From Synaphobranchus kaupii (Eukaryota; Chordata; Actinopteri; Anguilliformes; Synaphobranchidae): a stretch of 64,000 nt of DNA. Positions 43,442-56,200 of this stretch are shown here, in pieces. The notes beneath the pieces were generated by a model. The model was not told the origin of the DNA. It did not search any database and worked only from the letters and a program-made list of their open reading frames with translations. Made by a program: the position numbers and the translations under genes. The stretch's first letter is position 1; the number at the start of each line of letters is the position of its first letter. The stretch lies in NCBI GenBank assembly GCA_029718625.1, contig CM056389.1, positions 9,791,987 to 9,855,986 on the forward strand. Direction: 5' to 3'.

Positions 43442-44567
43442 TCTCTCTCTCCTTCCATCCTCCATATTCCCTTTCTGTTTTATTTCTCTGTATTTCACTT
43501 TCACGCCTCCTGTCCCACCACTACCTCACTACCATCCCCTCTTCTTTCCTCCTCTCGTTTTCTGTCCCCGGCACTGCTTCTCCCTCTTCCCTCTCTCTTT
43601 CTTACTTTGTTCCCTTTCTTCTTCTCTTTTTTCACTCTCTCTTTCTCTGCCTCCCTTTTCTTTGTTCAACCACTTCATCTGTTTTCCTCCCACTCTCCTC
43701 CCCCTTTTCTTTCTCCATCCATCATTCTCCCTCTCTATCTCTTTCTCTTCTTCCCGCTCTCCCATTCTTTCAATCCTTTCCTACCCCTCCATTTCTCTCT
43801 CTCTCTCTATCTCCCTTTGCTTTCCCTCTCTGTCGCCTCCCCCTTTTTGTGCTGCAGATACAGGGGTTAAGGCTCAGTCCAGTGATGGGGTCCCCCAGAA
43901 GAGGCCCCATTCAGAGGGTGGGCCCCCTGCCTCTGGCTCCCTGTATTCTGCTGGTTTCCAGCAGTGCGTCTCACGCCTCAGCACCTTCATGGACTGCGTT
44001 AACCCTGCCCAGAGGCGGAGCCTCGTCCGGGGTCTCCAGAACTACCTGGGGCCCCCCAGCCCCCCTTATCAGGGGACCCACCCAGAGACGCCGTATCACC
44101 CCGAAACCGCCCAGAATGGCGGCGGCGACGTTTCGGCCTGGCTGGAGTCCCAGGCGTACCCCCACACCTCTGTCCCTCTGTACCCCAATCCTTTAGTCCT
44201 GCACCCGCTGCCCAGCCAAACCCTGGCCCACCCGTTTCCCTCTCCACCTTACTCCCTGTCTCCTCCCCCCTCCCCTTGCTACACCAACGCCTCGCCCACT
44301 TTCCTGTCCGCCACGGGTCACTTCCTGTTCCCCCCCGCCCTCTCCCCTCTCTCTTCTGACTCCTCCTCCTCTTCACCTCAGCCCCCCCCGAGCCTCTGCC
44401 CCGCCTTCCCCTTATTGGTCGCCCCGCCCCTTCCCTCGCGGGCCCCGCCCACTCCTCACCGGCCCACCGCGCTCCTCTCTCCGGCCAAGAGGGGGCAGCA
44501 GCGGGAAGTCCTGAGACGGGAGCTTTTCCCCCTGCCGTCCGATGCCATGTGGAGGCCGTGGTCCTGA
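42161..44567 (+). CDS. her1: Her1-like bHLH-Orange-WRPW repressor (4 exons, 314 aa)
   Basis: Coding exons are 42161-42199 (MSSKRDISKGTNR), 42572-42667, 43068-43167 and 43858-44567; junction phases are 0, 0 and 1. Exon 2 gives the basic region and helix 1 (ALKPVIEKKRRDRINQSL). Exon 3 gives loop and helix 2 (RLQNPKLEKAEILELTVEYI), and exon 4 the Orange domain (SAGFQQCVSRLSTFM ... RSLVRGLQNYL). A long Pro/Ser/Leu linker leads to a terminal WRPWS. LQNPKLEKAEILEL and GFQQCVSRL are typical of fish Her1. The protein dimerises with other Her/Hes proteins, represses clock genes and recruits Groucho through WRPW. Intron 3 is almost entirely GT and CT microsatellite. Divergent from her7-E, 7.6 kb away. 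Confidence 0.9.
43180..43260. repeat. (GT)n microsatellite in her1 intron 3
   Basis: Two GT runs just after the exon 3 donor. Confidence 0.9.
43351..43850. repeat. (CT)n microsatellite and pyrimidine-rich tract in her1 intron 3
   Basis: A pure CT run of about 85 bp grades into mixed C/T-rich sequence up to the GTGCTGCAG acceptor of exon 4. Confidence 0.9.
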
Positions 44568-45133
44568 ACCCCAGGATCCCCGCCGGTTCTCCCCAAGACC
44601 CGTCCAGCTCCAGCCAGCCCAGCCCTGATCACGAGTTGTCGACGGGGGGCTGCATCCTGTCCTCCCCGGCCCTTCCGCGATGATCTACGCCTCGGAATGT
44701 TCCAGAAGGACAGGCAATCCGGAGGAGGAGGAAAAGGTGACTTCCGCCCGGCAACAGGAGGAGAGAAAACCGGGTGTGAACGCAACTGTAACACGGCAGC
44801 GACTGCAAACCGCCAACGAGCAGGTCTGATACTGAGGGCCTAGCAGGGCGTGGCACTACAGCCTGACTGCTGAGCCTCTCACAGAGCACCCCCCCCCCCC
44901 CCCCACCACCAAGGCCTCATGGCTGTAGGAGAGACGGACAGAACCTCAGGACAACACTGTACCTTGCACAAGTCTCTGTCCATCCCACCTGTCTGTCTGT
45001 CTGTCTGTCCGTGGGGCTTCACCAGAGAAAATGACTGATTATACTTGCCTATGCTGTAAATAAGCACACAAATCTATATCTGTATATATTATATTTAAAA
45101 GAGTAAACTTGTAAATGCCTTGTAAATAGTTCC

Positions 45134-45139
45134 AATAAA
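45134..45139 (+). terminator. her1: her1 polyadenylation signal
   Basis: AATAAA about 570 bp after the stop codon, followed by T/G-rich sequence. Confidence 0.7.
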
Positions 45140-45186
45140 TTTATATTTTTTGTTATATTTGTTGTCTCTTTTGTGCTTGGCTCAGT

Positions 45187-45189
<3 letters not shown>

Positions 45190-45218
<29 letters not shown>

Positions 45219-46170
45219 ATCAGCCACACCACACAGTAATACACATCTGCACACAGGTATAAAAATGTCAGTTAACCAGCACTGTGTTCTTATCCTCATC
45301 CTAATGTATTATATTGTCTTCAAAGTCAAATTTAACAATGTTGATATTTAAATGCACGGTACACATTCTTTAGCTTTTTCCCTGTGATTAATGATGATTT
45401 TCTGTTCATTTGCTTTGGATGTTGTTGGGTATTCTGCTCTATATATACATGATCTAAGAACTATTTCCATTAATAAAATATGTAAAAAAGAGAATAATGA
45501 TTTAAGGTATTCCAAAATTATCACAATCTAATCGTAAATGAACAAGACTGGAGTTAGTTCTAAGGCCTAATAAATAAACTTAAATATGAAGTCAAATTAT
45601 GCACGTAGCTAAAAATACAACACACACGCCTTAGAAATCCTGCAAAAGCAAGGTTAATGGACATAACACAAGGCCTATCCTGTATCCTGTACAAAATCGG
45701 CTGGTAAATACACAGATAATCTCCAGCAGGAATAATACATTGAAATCATGCTAAAATCAGTTAATTATTAATCATTACTATTGCTATTATTACAGATAGA
45801 TGAATGGGCTTCTTAAAAATGTTGTAAAGTACTGAACTGTCTGCAAATACTCACTGTTTATCAGAGTTAATTAGACAACACAGCAGGGCATCTACCCATA
45901 GGGGTGTAAACACATATGTATGAGATACAGTTTATTTGCTCTACTCTAGTGGTGTATGCAGGCTGCTTACCTTTCCAATCTCATGTTAGACATGCACACG
46001 ATTTCTGTTTTGGAACTTCCTATATTTTCAGTTTTGGAATTTCCTATATTTTCAGTTTTATGACCTTGGGATAAAGAACACGGTATTTTTTCCCCGCATC
46101 CAGAGTATGAGTTAAGTTACGTCGATCACACAACGATGTTACTTATGTTTGCACGAGACACGGTCAAGCA
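45190..46170. other. Intergenic her1 to tRNA; no gene
   Basis: A GT run at 45188-45215, then AT-rich DNA without coding signal. Confidence 0.5.
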
Positions 46171-46179
46171 AAAACGCCA

Positions 46180-46272
46180 CGACTCTGGTGGGACTCGAAC
46201 CCACAACCTTTGAATGACTCCACATTGTCACGGTCTAGAAGTCCAATGCGCTATCCATTGCGCCACAGAGCC
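46180..46272 (-). tRNA. tRNA-Arg(TCT) with a 20-nt intron
   Basis: On the - strand it reads GGCTCTGTGGCGCAATGGAT at the 5' end and ends GTTCGAGTCCCACCAGAGTCG. The acceptor stem pairs, and the A box (GTGGCGCAATGGA) and B box (GGTTCGAGTCC) are intact. The anticodon TCT is at 46237-46239. A 20-nt intron (46216-46235) starts one base after the anticodon, the canonical position; vertebrate tRNA-Arg(TCT) genes normally have such an intron. The 3' exon begins ATTCAAAGGTT. It should be transcribed by Pol III and charged with arginine. Confidence 0.95.
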
Positions 46273-46279
46273 CCTGCCT

Positions 46280-47830
46280 GCTATCGCGTTCATTACATGA
46301 TGTAGGCTACAGGGTCACGTAATGTAAGTTAGTAAACAGCTCACCGACCGTATTGTTATGTCGGCCTACGTGCTTGGTATGTAGGTCTATTTATTCAGAT
46401 AAATACGTAGCATACACTGTAATTTCCCCGTCTGTTTATTTAAAAAAACACAATCAAGCGTACATTGCGTCGTAAAAAAAATATTATATTTAATATACAG
46501 TTGCTACTTATTTTTGTATGTTAGTTAAACAGAGTAGCCTAATAATAAAAATCTGTAATAATTCCAATTTACCATTATGCTACTGGTATTAACTAAGTCC
46601 TGAAGCTTTAAATTGAACGACTTAAAACTTGATCCACCGCCGTGAAACGTGGACATTCGGTCGGGTGATTAAACCACTAAGACATTCTCATGTTACTTGT
46701 CGATGTTTAGTTTTTATATTTAATAAAGCGTATTTGGATTTGAGAGTGTGAAAAATATTATTCTGACTTTGAAAATGCCCAAAAGCTGCAAAAAAAAACA
46801 ATTGTCACTCCACGAGAATTGTCACTCTACGCCCACTGGTGGTTAACCGTTGAACTGCAGATAGAAAAAAGAACAGTTTATTCCAGTAACCTCGTTGCTT
46901 TTTAGTGGCCAATGAAGTCTGGAATGGAATGTTGCAATACTCTCATTTATTGGAATGTATGTTTTTTTGAAATCTAGAATTTATATGATGTAACATATTG
47001 CAATAATAAAATGTCAGACGTACACGGAAACCATTAAATACAATTTAAATTAAATATTATGATTGAGCTGCTACTACTTCAAATGAACTTCAATTAAAAT
47101 GTAAATAAATAAATACAAAGGTAACATTGCTTAATGCTCGGGGGCTTGCGAAATGTGTGATTAAATTAAATTGTTCTTACATTTTACAGTCCCAGTTAAG
47201 GTAAAGGATGAATGGATAAATCGTTGTATAAATGATCTAAGGAGACGGAGAAATGCATAAAAGAAATGTACGCCTACATTTACTAGAAGAAACCATAGAA
47301 AACACCATATCCCATAAGCACGACCGCCTTTCAAAGCCCCTTGCCCGAACACATGTTCGAGTCAGGGCGGCAGAGGGGGCGGGACCGAAACAAACTTAAC
47401 CATACAGTTTCCCATTTACACTTGTCTAGAAATACAACTTTCGTATGCATGTACTTTCCCTCCCGACTATCGTTACTGTCGATAAAACATAATTAAATTA
47501 ATCGTTTCACAGAAAACGTCCGCACAACCTCGAAGGTTGTTTACACGGGTAGTGGTGGCCTGAACAGATGCCTGTCCGCCCAAAAATCAGCGGACTTCAT
47601 AGTCATGCGCAGTTGTTCGAAAAACACGTAACTTTTTTCTGCATCATTGGACAATTTTATTTTTGTTACAATAGTGAGTTTATTTAATTATTATCATAGC
47701 TTGGATTGGGAAAGGCTCCAATCAGGCGGAGTGCTGGGTACCCAACGAGTAACAGACTCAGAGGAGGTATCTAAGCAAGCGTAAAGGACGGTTTCATTGG
47801 TGCACGAGCATCAGAAGCGTTTTGTAATTG
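46280..47830. other. Intergenic tRNA to mepce; no gene
   Basis: AT-rich sequence with no coding signal. The last about 100 bp contains ATTGG (reverse CCAAT) motifs near 47795 and 47828 that belong to the mepce promoter. Confidence 0.5.
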
Positions 47831-47873
47831 GTTAGGAGGGCAGTCGATCCGCGTTTAAGCATTCCACTGGGCA

Positions 47874-48375
47874 TATAAAGACCTGGCAGACCTTAAAAAC
47901 GTTGAGCGAGCTAGAGCGGAGCGGCCAAGAAACTTGGTTACTCATTACGTGAGAGCTGAGAGCAGTTTGAGAGGGAACAAGCTCTCCGACATACACACTT
48001 ACACACAGACTGACTGCGAGATTTTGCCATTTTATACGTTTCAACGAATTTTCTTTTTCTTCCAAGGGGTGTGTCCCTCCAGTTTGACTATTTCGTTCCG
48101 CATCAGTCCTGCTAACTTACAACATTAGCTTGCTAGCCACCTTGCTAGGCAGCTACATATTTAGCTAGCTAGCCAGGAAACTTAGCGACGGGTATACTGT
48201 AAAAAAAATGTCTGTCGCAAGGTCAGTTATTGGCTGGATTTAATTATTTGTTTTTTCTTTCTTTGTAGAAAATAAGTCGGGAGAGAGGGAGGCTGGGTCT
48301 ACTCTGTTGAGGAGAAGGCGGAGAAATCGACAACTGGATAGTGTTGTGTATTTGCGAGCCCTGACGAGTGTGACT
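47874..48375 (+). promoter_or_regulatory. mepce: mepce TATA box and probable 5' UTR exon
   Basis: TATAAAG at 47874-47880 with upstream ATTGG boxes points to transcription start near 47905. A donor-like GACT|GTGAGTG at 48375/48376 could end a non-coding first exon. The coding exon's acceptor is TTGGCTTCCCAG (ending 49030). A short upstream ATG at 48208 opens an 11-codon frame. Exon limits are inferred. Confidence 0.5.
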
Positions 48376-48714
48376 GTGAGTGATTGAACGCATTCTTCTT
48401 TCTCCATCAAGCTCTCATTGCTATTTCATTATTCATGAGCACGGGAACACAGGGAGGCTAGGAGGCGGGTTTACGCAAATAAGTTTCCTCATTGCAATTT
48501 AGAGGAAGCGGGTCCACGCACGGCACGCAGGCAAGAGGTGGGTTCACGTTTTTTAAACGCACATACAACGTATAGGCCGGCTGGTTTGTCTTGCTTTCAC
48601 CGGAGTGTAACTATATAGCTCGGTGAGTGTAACGCATGGTTACTAGAACAGTATCATGTAGCCACTGTTGTTAGTAACCTAAGATTATCTATGCCGTTTA
48701 AACGGCGCTTGCTC

Positions 48715-48734
48715 TTCCCCCCCCCCCCCCCCCT
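48715..48734. repeat. Poly-C tract
   Basis: A near-pure C run in the mepce 5' intron. Confidence 0.9.
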
Positions 48735-49075
48735 TATAGACATTCCACAGGGTAGGAATTCAGCTACTGTTGATGTTTATATGTGAAAGTTTGAGTACCT
48801 TATTTTGGTAGACTTGTGAAAAGGGAATCTCTAAAGTAAGTATATTAAAAAAAAAAAGTACATAAACAATGTGGCCATGTTTTGTCTGTGCTCAGAGAAG
48901 GTAGTTTCTGTTAGTTGGATTTAAATCCACAAAGATTCATCAGATCTTAAAAACTGACTGTAATTTAAATATTTTCTATTGTTATTGATGATATTGTGAA
49001 TGATGTTCGTGTTTGTATTTGGCTTCCCAGATCCATGCCAGCTCCCACACCAGCTGTGCTCGTTTCGGGAGGAAG

Positions 49076-51060
49076 ATGATAGAAATGTCGGTTGACAAAG
49101 AGACCGTTTTACCGCGGGACGGTCACACGGAACCCCGGGGACCGGCGGAATGCGCTGGAAACTGCAGCGGGAGTGAAGGCGCGGGGACAACGGCGGTCAG
49201 CTCCGCCGCCCCCCCAGGGGCTCCGTCCCGCGCGGAGGCCGCGTTCGCAGGAAGCGTGGTTCTGGCGGAGCGCCCGGCCCAAACCGAGCAGGTCGCCAGC
49301 GGCAGTCGTCAGGCAGAGGGGACGGGGCAGGCGGATGGGACCGGGTGTGACAACGGCAGCCACAAAAACGCCACGCCGACCGTCCCGGCGCAGAAACAGG
49401 CGCCGCAGGCGGGCCAACTGCGGCAGAATAAGCGGCGGTACACGGCGGGAGCCAGCTTCAAGCACCCAGGACCCGGAAAACGGCGCCGGCGAGCCAACTC
49501 AGAGAGCGACCCGGTGCTGCCCAGCAACTTCCTGTTGGGCGGGAACATCTTCGACCCGCTGAACCTCAACAGCCTGCTGGACGAGGAGGTGAACCGCGCC
49601 ATCAACGCCGAGACTCCCGAGTCCTCGCCGCTGCCCGCCAAGAGCCGCGATCCCGTGGAGATCCTGGTGCCGCGCGACATCACCGACCCGCTCAACCTCA
49701 ACAGCGACGGCGGGATCCTGGTGTCGCCGCATCGGAGCGGCGGGAGACGGCGGCACCGTAACCGCCATCACACCGGGACGGGGGGCGGAGCCGGCCAGCT
49801 CCACCCCGCAGTGTCCGTGGGTGGGCGGAGCATCCCGGCCCAGCCTTCTTTGCCGTTGCCGCCTTCGTTGCCGGGCGCTGTCCCGGAAGCCCCCAGGGAG
49901 GGGGCGGCGTCACCCGTCTCACGGTCCCCCGCCCAAAAATGAGCTCGGCGCCTCCGCCGAGGTAGCGGCCCCGCCCCTCCCTCCCTGCAGCTCCGCCCCT
50001 TTGCCTCAGACCCTCACCGCCTCGGGCCCCGCCCCTGCCACGCCCACGGTCGCCCAGCAACGCAAACGCAAATGCCCCTCCTCCAGCAGGTGTGACCTTT
50101 CCGCCGCTCCGCCCGGCAACTCGTATAAAAAGGCGCAGGGCCCAGGGGCGGGGCCAGGGGGCAGGGCCTCCGGGCAGCCACACCCCCAGCAGGGCCAACG
50201 CCGCCCCCCCCCACCAGCAGAAAAAGTTCCAGTTCGGCAACTACAACAAGTACTACGGCTACCGGAACCCGGGGTGTAGCGAGGACCCCCCGAATCCGGG
50301 TCATGAGGCCCGATTGGTTCCGGGGGGAAGAGCGTCCTTGACCTGGGCTGCAACACAGGCCATCTCACCCTCTACATCGCCCAAAACTGCCGCCCCGCCC
50401 GCATTGTGGGGCTGGACATCGATGGCGGATTGGTGCACGCCGCCCGGCAGAACGTACGGCACTACCTGTCCCACCTGCAGGCTCAGGAGGCACGCCGGGG
50501 CCCGGGCGGGGGAGGGTCCCGGGGGCGGGGGGGAGGGGGAGGGGGAGGAGCAAGGCGAACGCGAGGAGGAAGGCCAGCGCAACGACGGCAAACCTGAGAT
50601 GAGACAAGAGGCGGAGATGCATGAAGAGGGAGGGGCAAAGGAGAAGGGGCGGAGTCAGGAAGAGGGCGTGGCTGTGGAGGTGCAGGGCAGGGGTGCAGAG
50701 GAAGGAGGAGGAGGAGGTGCAGAGAGTGTGACGGACCCCACGGCGCCCCCTGCTGGTACTGCGGAGGATGACACCCAGTTCCCTGTGTCTCTGAGGATCT
50801 CCAGGGGCCCAATCGCTGCGCCCCCTCTCCCCGACACGCTCCCCGCCCCGCCTGGAGACTTCCCCGCCAATGTCTCATTCATCAGGGTAAGAGCCCCGTG
50901 TGTGTGTGTGTGTGTGGGTGGGAGAGTGCGTGTGTGTGTGTCTGTATTTCTGTCTGTCTGTCCATCTGTGTGTGTGTGTGTGTATGTCTGCATCTGTCTG
51001 TCTCTGTCTCTGTGTGTGAGTGTGAGTGTGTGTGTGTGTCTGTCTGCGTGTGTGTGTCTG

Positions 51061-51104
<44 letters not shown>

Positions 51105-51122
51105 CGTCTGTGTGTGTCTGTC

Positions 51123-51154
<32 letters not shown>

Positions 51155-53239
51155 TGAGTGTGTGTGAATGAGCTTGTGTATGCAGGGGGTTCCCCAAATT
51201 TCTGAGTAGCCAGGCAGGTGAGAGAAGTAGCCAGGCAGGTGAGAGAAGTAGCCAGGCAGGTGAGAGAAGTAGCCAGCCAGGTGAGAGAAGTAGCCAGCCA
51301 GGTGAGAGAAGTAGCCAGCCAGGTGAGAGAAGTAGCCAGCCAGGTGAGAGAAGTAGCCAGGCAGGTGAGAGAAGTAGCCAGGCAGGTGAGAGAAGTAGCC
51401 AGGCAGGTGAGACAAGTAGCCAGGCAGGTGAGAGAAGTAGCCAGGCAGGTGAGAGAAGTAGCCAGGCAGGTGAGAGAAGTAGCCAGCCAGGTGAGAGAAG
51501 TAGCCAGGCAGGTGAGAGAAGTAGCCAGGCAGGTGAGAGAAGTAGCCAGGCAGGTGAGAGAAGTAGCCAGGCAGGTGAGAGAAGTAGCCAGCCAGGTGAG
51601 AGAAGTAGCCAGGCAGGTGAGAGAAGTAGCCAGCCAGGTGAGAGAAGTAGCCAGGCAGGTGAGAGAAGTAGCCAGGCAGGTGAGAGAAGTAGCCAGGCAG
51701 GTGAGAGAAGTAGCCAGCCAGGTGAGAGAAGTAGCCAGGCAGGTGAGAGAAGTAGCCAGGCAGGTGAGAGAAGTAGCCAGGCAGGTGAGAGAAGTAGCCA
51801 GGCAGGTGAGAGAAGTAGCCAGGCAGGTGAGAGAAGTAGCCAGGCAGGTGAGAGAAGTAGCCTAGCAGCTAGTGGTGTTGGCAGTGAGGAGGCGCATTGT
51901 TCAGAATCCCTCAGCAGGGCTCTATGCTTACTTTTTTTCAGGAGCACATGTTAAAGGTTGTATCAGCGATTTTGGGTGGAAACATAAATGATCACATTCA
52001 TCTGATTTTTCCTCACGATCCGCTAGCTGCCCGCCCCATAAGCAGGCCGTCAAAAAACCGCGTCTCTGTAGGCAGCCTATGCTCCGAGATCGTACACAAA
52101 AACAATGGTACTACCAACTACTCAAAACCAAAATAAACAGTATTCCAACCAATCACAATGATCTGCACAAACGTGACGTCACTTCTGAAGCGAAATCCCA
52201 AGCAAACATACTTATGAATAATTATGTTATGTTTTAAAAAATAGTGTTCAAGCATCCAGAATTATAACCACGTTAATAACGTTTGTAAGAAACCAAACCG
52301 TTTGTAAATCCGTCAAGATTTCAGCGAGATAAGAGTATTAGCGTTTGTGCAGATCATTGTGATTGGTTGGAATACTGTTTATTTAGGTTTTGAGTGGTTG
52401 GTAGTACCATTTGTTTTTGTGTACGATCTCGGAGCATAGGCTGCCTACAGAGACGCGGTTTTTTGACGGCCTGCTTATGGGGCGGGCAGCTAGCGGATCG
52501 TGAGGAAAAAAAAAAAAAATTTATGTTTCCACCCAAAATCGCTGATACAACCTTTAAGTAAAAAAAAGAAATAATAAAAATTAGAGGCACAGTCAAAGTA
52601 ACTATCTTTTCTGGTCGTAGTCCTCTTCAAAGGACCACAATGTTTTTATTTGTTTATGTATTTATATAATATAGCCGAATATATATTTATATAATATATA
52701 CATTTAAAATAAAAATGAAGTTATATCCAAGAGTTTCCTTGTGCAACACTGACAAAAATGGCAGGCTATTAACTTGACATGGCCTGATTTCTACAATAAT
52801 TTACACAAGGCTGATATTACCTGCCTTTAATTACCATGAGAACTTCATGCACTATAATTTTCTAGCGTTGGCTGGTTGCAGTTCTATGCCAAGCTCAAAA
52901 GGAAATGGGTATTCACGTGACTTGGACAGGTACTCATTTTCCAGCTTTGTTTCACAGTTCAGTGCTTACGAGCGTTAGCCGTGGTACATTTTGAAAAACG
53001 TCTTTAACACGACCAAGTTAATTGGGGTGAGCACAGGTTAAAAAATTTTAAAAAACGAGCACCATTGACTCGCTGACGAGATTTGAACAGTTGAGATTTG
53101 AACTTTGTGCCCTCTTATAGATAACCATAGAGGTTTTATTTCTATGCGTTGTAAACACTAAGGGCCTGATTTACTAAGACCTTTAGCACCTGAAAAACCT
53201 TTTAGTACACGCAAAGCCAATGATTGGTGTGCGTGTGTG

Positions 53240-53278
<39 letters not shown>

Positions 53279-56200
53279 AAGTAAGTGTACGGTCTGTGAG
53301 TGTGTTTCCGTTCTTGTTGCTGTACGCTTGCTCTCTGCTTTCTGCTTTATTTGATGTTTGTGTTGCTGAGTCGGTGGTTAACAGGAGGAACACGCACCTG
53401 AGCAGTCATCTCAGAGATGACGTGTTTCCGTTAGGCACGTGCTCACAGCAGGGTACGAAATTAGCTTTTATTTGCCCCCCTTAACTGACTTTCGAGGGCA
53501 TTTTTTCACATTTCGGGGGCACTGACATGTTATGATGAAAAAGGTAATTAAACAGCCTGATTGTTTAAAAAAAAAAAAAAAATTTATAATTATAATACAA
53601 CTCAATCAATGGCATCCAAAATACTTTATTTCATTTCATTTAATCATTAAATTCACATTTAGCTCACATTTTTTTCTCATAGATTTCCTGGAAATAACAT
53701 ACAGTAGGAAAAAATTAACGAGAAAATTCTAAGAATGAGATGACAGACCAACAGTATTATGTTCACTTTTAAGCCTCCATTACCTCGTCCTACCTCGTTC
53801 CGCTGACAAAAACAACCACCGCCACGGATCCTCTCACACTAGCCATGTTTGCTGCTGGGGTCTATCGGCAAGCTTTACAGTCGCCTACAACCACTGTTGT
53901 AAAAAGTATTCAAAATTCATACTTAAGTGAAAGTAAAGATACCTTGCTGGAAAATTACTCAAGTAAAAGACTACCAAAATGTCAGCAGGTCAGACCATAG
54001 ATATATACTGGTACTAGTACTTGTGTATCTATGGTCCGACCTGCCGACATTTTGGTAGTCTTTTCTGATAGCTTGCTAACAACATTGAAGAAAATAGTAT
54101 AGGCTACTTTATAAATAATTTTAATTACACAAAAAAAAAAACGTACGAATCCACTTCTTTCGTGGTCGTATGCGTGCTAGAAGTGTCATTTTGAGACCGT
54201 TTTAGCTGCCTCATAGAAGTGAATGGAGAGCGACAAATACCCTATTCTGGATTATCACCCCAGGGGAGCACAGAGCAACTAACGAACATATTTCGCCACC
54301 ATTTGGACTCATATCATGGCCAGCTAACTACACAACCCAAAGTTCAACCAAAGTTTAGTTGTGCTTTAATTGATTGTCGAGGGCATCTTTGCCCCGAGCC
54401 CCTCCTTTAATTTTGAACCCTGGCTCACAGTATACCAGAGTTTATTTCACTACTTTCTGTGATGTATAAGAGGTGATATAGTGTAGGGCAGTGGTTAGGT
54501 AACTGGACTTTCTATGATATTTTAGAGGTGATGGAGTGTAGTGCAGTGGTTAGGTAACTGGGTTTGGCTGTGATGTTTTAGAGGTGATGTAGTGTAGTGC
54601 AGTGGTTAGGTAACTGGGCTTTCTGTGATGTATTAGAGGTGATGTAGTGTAGTGCAGTGGTTAGGTAACTGGGCTTTCTGTGATGTATTAGAGGTGATGT
54701 AGTGCAGTGCAGTGGTTAGGTAACTGGGCTTTCTGTGATGTTTTAGAGGTGATGTAGTGCAGTGGTTAGGTAACTGGGCTTTCTGTGATATTTTAGAGGT
54801 GATGGAGTGTAGTGCAGTGGTTAGGTAACTGGGTTTGGCTGTGATGTTTTAGAGGTGATGTAGTGCAGTGCAGTGGTTAGGTAACTGGGCTTTCTGTGAT
54901 GTATTAGAGGTGATGTAGTGTAGTGCAGTGGTTAGGTAACTGGGCTTTCTGTGATGTATTAGAGGTGATGTAGTGCAGTGCAGTGGTTAGGTAACTGGGC
55001 TTTCTGTGATGTTTTAGAGGTGATGTAGTGCAGTGGTTAGGTAACTGGGCTTTCTGTGATGTATTAGAGGTGATGTAGTGAAGTGCAGTGGTTAGGTAAC
55101 TGGGCTTTCTGTGATGTTTTAGAGGTGATGTAGTGTAGTGCAGTGGTTAGGTAACTGGGTTTGGCTGTGATGTATTAGAGGTGATGTAGTGTAGTGCAGT
55201 GGTTAGGTAACTGGGCTTTCTGTGATGTATTAGAGGTGATGTAGTGTAGTGCAGTGGTTAGGTAACTGGGCTTTCTGTGATGTATTTGAGGTGATGTAGT
55301 GTAGTGCAGTGGTTAGGTAACTGAGCTTTCTGTGATGTATTTGAGGTGATGTAGTGTAGTGCAGTGGTTAGGTAACTGGGTTTGGCTGTGATGTATTAGA
55401 GGTGATGTAGTGCAGTGCAGTGGTTAGGTAACTGGGCTTTCTGTGATGTATTAGAGGTGATGTAGTGCAGTGCAGTGGTTAGATAACTGGGTTTGGCTGT
55501 GATGTTTTAGAGGTGATGTAGTGTAGTGCAGTGGTTAGGTAACTGGGCTTTCTGTGATGTATTAAAGGTGATGTAGTGCAGTGCAGTGGTTAGGTAACTG
55601 GGCTTTCTGTGATGTATTAGAGGTGATGTAGTGTAGTGCAGTGGTTAGGTAACTGGGCTTTCTGTGATGTATTAGAGGTGATGTAGTGTAGTGTAGTGCA
55701 GTGGTTAGGTAACTGGGCTTTCTGTGATGTATTTGAGGTGATGTAGTGTAGTGCAGTGGTTAGGTAACTGGGCTTTCTGTGATGTATTAGAGGTGATGTA
55801 GTGTAGTGCAGTGGTTAGGTAACTGAGCTTTCTGTGATGTATTTGAGGTGATGTAGTGTAGTGCAGTGGTTAGGTAACTGGGCTTTCTGTGATGTTTTAG
55901 AGGTGATGTAGTGCAGTGGTTAGGTAACTGGGCTTTCTGTGATGTATTAGAAGTGATGTAGTGCAGTGCAGTGGTTAGATAACTGGGTTTGGCTGTGATG
56001 TTTTAGAGGTGATGTAGTGTAGTGCAGTGGTTAGGTAACTGGGCTTTCTGTGATGTATTAGAGGTGATGTAGTGCAGTGCAGTGGTTAGGTAACTGGGCT
56101 TTCTGTGATGTATTAGAGGTGATGTAGTGCAGTGGTTAGGTAACTGGGCTTTCTGTGATGTATTAAAGGTGATGTAGTGCAGTGCAGTGGTTAGGTAACT

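Noticed and set aside
43172..43870. Ser/Leu-rich and Arg/Glu-rich frames in her1 intron 3
   Set aside because: Simple GT and CT microsatellite translations; the region is a clear intron.
48208..48243. Alternative mepce start codon in the 5' exon
   Set aside because: It opens only an 11-codon frame, and the intron that would join it onward would be 47 bp, very short for a vertebrate. MIEMS at 49076 matches the known start of the protein.
49076..50886. Calling mepce a definite pseudogene
   Set aside because: All shifts are +1 and several fall in C/G runs, and exon 2 is perfectly conserved with good splice sites. Assembly error is at least as likely.
50655..51947. Open frames over the 21-bp array (215 codons on +, 430 on -)
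   Set aside because: Seven-residue periodic peptides from a 21-bp repeat in an intron; no start context or homology.
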